10,564 bases of DNA from an uncultured Methylobacter sp. (GTDB taxonomy: Bacteria; Pseudomonadota; Gammaproteobacteria; Methylococcales; Methylomonadaceae): the NCBI GenBank assembly GCA_903831545.1, contig CAIKYI010000240.1:1-10564 (forward strand). Direction: 5' to 3'. The notes under the pieces were generated by a model. That model searched no databases, had not been told where the DNA came from, and saw nothing but the letters and a program-made list of their open reading frames with translations. The first letter of the stretch is position 1. Every line of letters begins with the position of its first letter. This document shows positions 7,901 through 10,564 of this stretch, one piece after another. The translations under genes and the position numbers were made by a program.

Positions 7901-8453
7901 TCTTAATGAACAACATGCCGATTTAATTGAAGCTTTACAAACGCTGGATCAGGCAATCAGCAAGATTGATAAAGAAAGTCGGCAGCGTTTTAGGGAAACC
8001 TTCGATAAAATAAACACAGGTTTGCAGGAAAAGTTTCCTAAATTATTTGGCGGCGGTCATGCTTATCTGGAGTTGACTGAGCAGGATGAGCTGGAAGCGG
8101 GGGTGAATATTATTGCCAGACCTCCGGGCAAGAAAAATAGCTCCATTCATTTATTGTCTGGAGGTGAGAAGGCCTTAACGGCGGTAGCGTTGGTGTTCTC
8201 AATTTTTGAACTCAATCCTGCGCCTTTTTGTTTGCTGGACGAAGTTGATGCACCGCTTGATGATGCCAATGTTGGGCGGTTTTCAAAAATGGTCGAAGAG
8301 ATGTCTGCATCTGTGCAGTTTTTGTATATTTCACATAACAAAGTCACTATGGAAATTGCAAAACAGCTGACAGGTGTTACTATGAAAGAGCCGGGGGTGT
8401 CCCGGATGGTCGCAGTTGATATTGAAGAAGCAGTTAGTCTGGCGGAAATCTAA
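4938..8453 (+). CDS. smc: chromosome partition protein SMC
   Basis: SMC is the ATPase of bacterial condensin; it dimerises through a hinge, works with ScpA/ScpB and organises and segregates the chromosome. The 1171 residues are normal for the family. The N-terminal head has 'MKLEKIKLSGFKSF' and Walker A 'GPNGCGKS' at 31-38, followed by the 'GESSAKHLRGG' block. Two long coiled-coil arms rich in Glu, Gln, Leu and Arg run at about 170-510 and 665-1010, around a hinge at about 515-660. The C-terminal head has the ABC signature 'LSGGEK' at 1073-1078, Walker B 'FCLLDEVD' at 1097-1104 with catalytic Glu1102, and D-loop 'APLDD' at 1105-1109. The ATG gives the canonical N terminus. The stop overlaps the zipA start by one base (TAATG). 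scpA/scpB are not in the window. Confidence 0.98.
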   Translation: MKLEKIKLSGFKSFVDQTVIPIRGNLTAIVGPNGCGKSNIIDAVRWVMGESSAKHLRGGSMADVIFNGSSGRKPVSTASVELVFNNTEGKLGGEYSQYDTIAIKRQVSRDGTSLFMLNGSRCRRKDITDIFLGTGLGSRSYAIIEQGTISRMVEAKPDELRVHIEEAAGVSKYKERRNETETRMKHTRENLERLDDLRDEVEKQIKHLQKQAEKAEKYTGLKKQERQFKLELLAMRWNAYHMAAKHLDEKLQTVAHEHNRLFVCVRDIDKNIESKRAEHKNQQQQTNSSQGDYYQIVAEVSGLEQTIRHSESSREQTTTEIKRLRQLADQSLSELEADVQQLEALKEALFEAEETLIVAEERQEDVLHNQQEVQQQRTAWQAQWERYRSTSSSFREQTEVQKVKTVQLENQSRQLQIRLEKLHNERSELLANDLQGDIESLEAGIELIEMQREALQQQLEALHQQIREQRQQVKHDQEKLHHLRSEMQSLKGKITSLELLQQHAMGKDNKHLSAWLASVDLNETERLAEFLDVQAGWEVAVETVLGSHLEAICLASAEQVIAGLQRLADESLMLVETTVRSSGNVDSNPAYQHLLDKVKAPWDLSNLLAGVYCVEDTETARTLSAKLNSHESVITPDGTWFGPGWIKIIRAKDSKTGVLQREKDLRLLKLRQEEVHLEIETLEDQLETAETGLKEAEVKREAIQQQDNNLGSELSLKSAEMSANSARFDHQQRRLGQVSSDIDDISRELTENAEAFAESQLILEEAEQSMTEQEQNRGTLEALNLELQSRQQLIDQAANEARQQVYSTRAQIEALRSSETLTGKQLDRLHLQHQQSLERIAELEKNLHQTLTPMDDEKKQLAQMLLDKEQLEARLKQHRQLQDDLEAEITRQSEEHIRVQRDLEKQKEALDTIRFELQESKVRQQTVNEQLKEIDADVELVLQSLPAEAEENAWKRTVDDLLAQIERLGTINLTAIEEYRAQSERMSFLNEQHADLIEALQTLDQAISKIDKESRQRFRETFDKINTGLQEKFPKLFGGGHAYLELTEQDELEAGVNIIARPPGKKNSSIHLLSGGEKALTAVALVFSIFELNPAPFCLLDEVDAPLDDANVGRFSKMVEEMSASVQFLYISHNKVTMEIAKQLTGVTMKEPGVSRMVAVDIEEAVSLAEI

Positions 8454-9166
8454 TGGATAAAGAAATTTTAAGAATTGTAATTATTGCGACCGGTTTGGTT
8501 GTTGTCATCGGCATGTTGGTCTTGGCTTATGTTAAAGATAAAAAAGCCCGGGAAGACCAGGATTTTTTCGACGATGACGATGCCTTCCAGACGACAGAGT
8601 CACTGGCAGACATCACGGACGATTTTGATATTGTCCCGGAAGATCACACTAAAAATAATGTCAGCATCGCTCACGCCCATGACAAATCCGATCGTTATTA
8701 TGAAGACGAAGAAGATGTAGATTATTATGAGGATGAGGACGAGGATGAGGACTATCAGGAACCGCCACCAAGAGCAGCGGCACCTGCCATCATTCAGTTT
8801 AGTATTATTACCAAGGCAGACGAAGATTTTAATGGCGCAGATTTGGTTGAAGCTTTCAAAATGGTCGGTCTTGAATACGGCAGTTTGAAAATTTTTGAGC
8901 GCCTGGACACTAACCGCCTGGTGGATTTTGGTGTGGCCTGCATTGTTGAGCCGGGCACGTTTCCGGATAAAGATTTAGACAGCTTTTATTGTCCGGGCAT
9001 TGTGTTTTTCATGCAACCCGAAGCGTTGGATGATGCACCGGCGGTTTTCGATGATTACATAGAAACCATCAACTTACTGGCTGATAAGCTGGATGGTGTG
9101 ATTCTTGACCATAGAAGACAGCCCTTGACTGAGGCGACTGTTCAGGCTATTCGGCAGAGTTTGTGA
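8453..9166 (+). CDS. zipA: cell division protein ZipA with an acidic linker
   Basis: ZipA anchors FtsZ to the inner membrane in gammaproteobacteria. The 237-residue protein has an N-terminal transmembrane helix (about 7-26) with almost no periplasmic part, a short basic patch 'KDKKAR' (28-33), a linker at about 34-106, and the FtsZ-binding C-terminal domain from about 112 to 237 ('IQFSIITKADEDFNGADLVEAFKMVGLEYG' region at 114-143, 'VACIVEPGTFP' at 161-171, 'GIVFFMQ' at 182-188). The linker is strongly acidic (runs of Asp/Glu and Tyr at 38-43 and 82-101) where E. coli ZipA has a charged segment followed by a long Pro/Gln-rich one, and it is much shorter. A one-base overlap couples it to smc; ligA follows after a 163-base gap. 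Confidence 0.93.
   Translation: MDKEILRIVIIATGLVVVIGMLVLAYVKDKKAREDQDFFDDDDAFQTTESLADITDDFDIVPEDHTKNNVSIAHAHDKSDRYYEDEEDVDYYEDEDEDEDYQEPPPRAAAPAIIQFSIITKADEDFNGADLVEAFKMVGLEYGSLKIFERLDTNRLVDFGVACIVEPGTFPDKDLDSFYCPGIVFFMQPEALDDAPAVFDDYIETINLLADKLDGVILDHRRQPLTEATVQAIRQSL
8729..8752 (+). repeat. in-frame 12-bp tandem repeat in the zipA linker
   Basis: Two exact copies of GAGGATGAGGAC lie end to end and encode Glu-Asp four times (residues 93-100). The unit is itself two near-identical hexamers, so the tract could gain or lose units by slippage without breaking the frame, changing linker charge and length. Confidence 0.7.
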
Positions 9167-9218
9167 TTTTATTCTAGTTGGAACCCTCCTCTGCTTCGAC
9201 TATAGTTTATTAAGAAAA

Positions 9219-9264
9219 TGGGGCGTGCCATGCACGCCTTTAACTGCACGCAAGGTACGCCCTA
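9219..9264. repeat. large imperfect GC-rich palindrome (REP-like or terminator)
   Basis: The arm 9221-9237 pairs with 9246-9262: a 17-position stem with three mismatches and one G-T pair around an 8-base loop (CTTTAACT). The T-A pair 9219/9264 extends it. The left half also forms its own perfect hairpin, GGCGTGC-CAT-GCACGCC (9222-9238), followed by TTTAA. It lies 52 bases after the zipA stop. The weak T-run argues against a strong intrinsic terminator on the plus strand. A repeated extragenic palindrome is equally possible. Confidence 0.5.
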
Positions 9265-9274
9265 CAGTGGATAA

Positions 9275-9325
9275 TGTAGTTTAAATTTCGAAGGCGTCAA
9301 TTTTAACTACACTTGTTTAAATTTC
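9275..9325. promoter_or_regulatory. inverted and direct repeats just upstream of ligA
   Basis: An inverted repeat pairs 9275-9287 with 9299-9311 (12 of 13 positions) around an 11-base loop. In addition, GTTTAAATTTC occurs exactly twice in direct orientation at 9279-9289 and 9315-9325, starts 36 bases apart. The second copy ends 4 bases before the ligA ATG, which has no obvious ribosome-binding site. The arrangement could be a paired operator or a leader hairpin controlling ligA. AT-richness makes chance a real alternative. Confidence 0.35.
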
Positions 9326-9329
9326 ATCA

Positions 9330-10564
9330 ATGCCATCTCTTAGCACTAGCCAATTAGCACTCCTTAAACAAGCCAATCTGGACTTGGTTTTACCTGTTGA
9401 ACTTATTGCTGATATCGCAAGCCAAGCCCAATCCCGGCAACTTTCTGATGACCAGTTGCTGGCATTTTTGCAAATTTGTAATGCACTTTATCGCAGCGGA
9501 GAGCCACTTATTTCCGATGTGATTTATGATTCTGTTTTTTTGGCAGAGTTGCAAAAACGTCACCCGAATCACCCTTATTTGGAAACCGTAGAGCCTGAAA
9601 TTGCCCCGCTTGGTAAGACTATTGCGTTGCCGGAACCTATGCTCTCGACCGAGAAAACTTATAGTAAAAACGGTTTTGAAAAATGGCTGGTTCGACTGGA
9701 AAAAGCTGCTGAAGACTGTGATGTAGACTTTTCCACGCTAAAGATAAGAGCCACACCCAAGCTTGATGGTTATGCCGCTTATGATGACGGAACGCTGTTG
9801 TATACTCGCGGCGATGGTCGAAAAGGAACTGATATCACTCGCGTTTTTGAACGCGGCTTAAAGGTCGGTGGCAACGGTGTCAGAGGTCAGGGCGCGGGTG
9901 AAATCGTGGTCAGTCAAATTTATTTTAATAGCTATTTGGCGGATTATTTCGAAAACTCCCGAAATTTTCAGGCCAGCATCATCAAAGAAAAAGACCTGGA
10001 ACAACATGCTTTAGATGCCATACAAAATCAGGCGGCGGTTTTTTTTCCTTTCGCGCAATTGCCCAACTGGCAAGGTTCAGCTACGGAAGTGCTGGCTGAT
10101 TTTGATCAGGTTATTGAAACGGTATTGACCCTGGTTGATTTTGATGTAGATGGCGTTGTTTTTGAGTTAATGGACAATGACACCATCAAGCAGTATTTAG
10201 GAGCAACCCGCCACCATCACCGTTGGCAGATTGCCTATAAAAGCAATGTCGAAACCGCCGAAGTGATCGTTTTAAATGTTACGCCACAAACCTCACGTTC
10301 GGGCCGGGTAAATCCAGTGGCAGAACTGACGCCGACCAAGCTTAGCGGTGCCGTTATTTCCAGGGCGACCGCGCATCATTACGGCATGGTTAAAGAGTTG
10401 GGTATAGGCGAGGGCACCTTGATTGAATTGACGCGCTCAGGTTTGGTAATCCCTAAAATCGAGCGGGTCATTACGCCGGCAATCCCCCAGATTCCGGAGC
10501 ATTGTCCCAGTTGCGACAGTCAATTGGTGTGGGATAGTGATTATCTGTATTGCCTGAACACCAC
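9330..10564 (+). CDS. ligA: divergent NAD+-dependent DNA ligase (3' end outside window)
   Basis: NAD+-dependent ligases seal nicks in replication and repair. About 411 residues are visible. Residues 53-67 ('YRSGEPLISDVIYDS' region) resemble the NMN-binding Ia domain. The adenylation domain follows, with nucleophile Lys144 in 'PKLDGY' (143-148), 'TRGDG' (159-163), a weak motif III 'GEIVV' (190-194), 'FDVDGVVFEL' (271-280) and 'RWQIAYK' (298-304). The OB fold runs from 'SGRVNPVAELTPTKLSG' (324-340) to 'RSGLVIPKI' (369-377). A zinc finger begins with Cys392, Cys395 and Cys408. Compared with E. coli LigA as I recall it, Glu113 is Thr142, Lys290 is Glu279, Arg277 is not kept, the NPRNAAAG block is 'NSRNFQAS' (209-216), and Lys to motif-IV Asp is about 130 residues instead of 170. 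ATG 9330 is the first start after an in-frame TAA at 9318. It is either a fast-evolved LigA or a LigB-like paralogue. Confidence 0.85.
   Translation, partial: MPSLSTSQLALLKQANLDLVLPVELIADIASQAQSRQLSDDQLLAFLQICNALYRSGEPLISDVIYDSVFLAELQKRHPNHPYLETVEPEIAPLGKTIALPEPMLSTEKTYSKNGFEKWLVRLEKAAEDCDVDFSTLKIRATPKLDGYAAYDDGTLLYTRGDGRKGTDITRVFERGLKVGGNGVRGQGAGEIVVSQIYFNSYLADYFENSRNFQASIIKEKDLEQHALDAIQNQAAVFFPFAQLPNWQGSATEVLADFDQVIETVLTLVDFDVDGVVFELMDNDTIKQYLGATRHHHRWQIAYKSNVETAEVIVLNVTPQTSRSGRVNPVAELTPTKLSGAVISRATAHHYGMVKELGIGEGTLIELTRSGLVIPKIERVITPAIPQIPEHCPSCDSQLVWDSDYLYCLNT

Noticed and set aside
1..10564. CRISPR array, tRNA/rRNA genes, transposase, toxin-antitoxin or defence cluster
   Set aside because: No regularly spaced repeats, no cloverleaf-like sequence and no matching protein motifs were seen on either strand.

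Overview
The window looks like a chromosomal housekeeping segment from a gammaproteobacterium. The best evidence is the zipA gene (ZipA is a gammaproteobacterial division protein) and the order smc-zipA-ligA, which is known from Pseudomonas-like genomes. Moderate base composition, TTG starts and short GC-rich intergenic palindromes would fit a methanotroph of the Methylobacter/Methylomonas type, but that is inference from general impression and was not tested by comparison.

Layout. A small membrane-protein gene on the minus strand (124-351) is divergent from a plus-strand molybdenum-cofactor pair, mobB-moeA (451-2215, overlapping by 8 bases). Convergent to moeA is a minus-strand gene for an exported protein with a secretin-type N domain (2302-3060). 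A 205-base gap follows that holds a 113-bp unit with 18-bp terminal inverted repeats. Then comes a compact minus-strand operon, read from right to left: queF (queuosine), a free-standing FlhB C-terminal-domain protein, and psd (phosphatidylserine decarboxylase), with a 6-base gap and a 4-base ATGA overlap. A 134-base divergent region separates queF from smc. smc (1171 codons) and zipA overlap by one base (TAATG). After a 163-base gap with a large imperfect palindrome, a second hairpin and an 11-bp direct repeat comes an NAD+-dependent DNA ligase gene that runs off the right edge.

How the genes work together. mobB/moeA make the molybdopterin guanine dinucleotide cofactor. psd makes phosphatidylethanolamine at the membrane. 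queF reduces preQ0 to preQ1 for tRNA modification. smc, zipA and ligA serve chromosome organisation, Z-ring anchoring and DNA joining. The most unusual item is the ligase. It sits where ligA is expected and keeps the KxDG lysine and the start of the zinc finger. It lacks several residues that are near-invariant in LigA, and its adenylation domain is about 40 residues shorter than that of E. coli LigA. I saw no CRISPR array, tRNA, rRNA, transposase, toxin-antitoxin pair or recognised defence system. Apart from the ligase and the small repeats, the region is ordinary.
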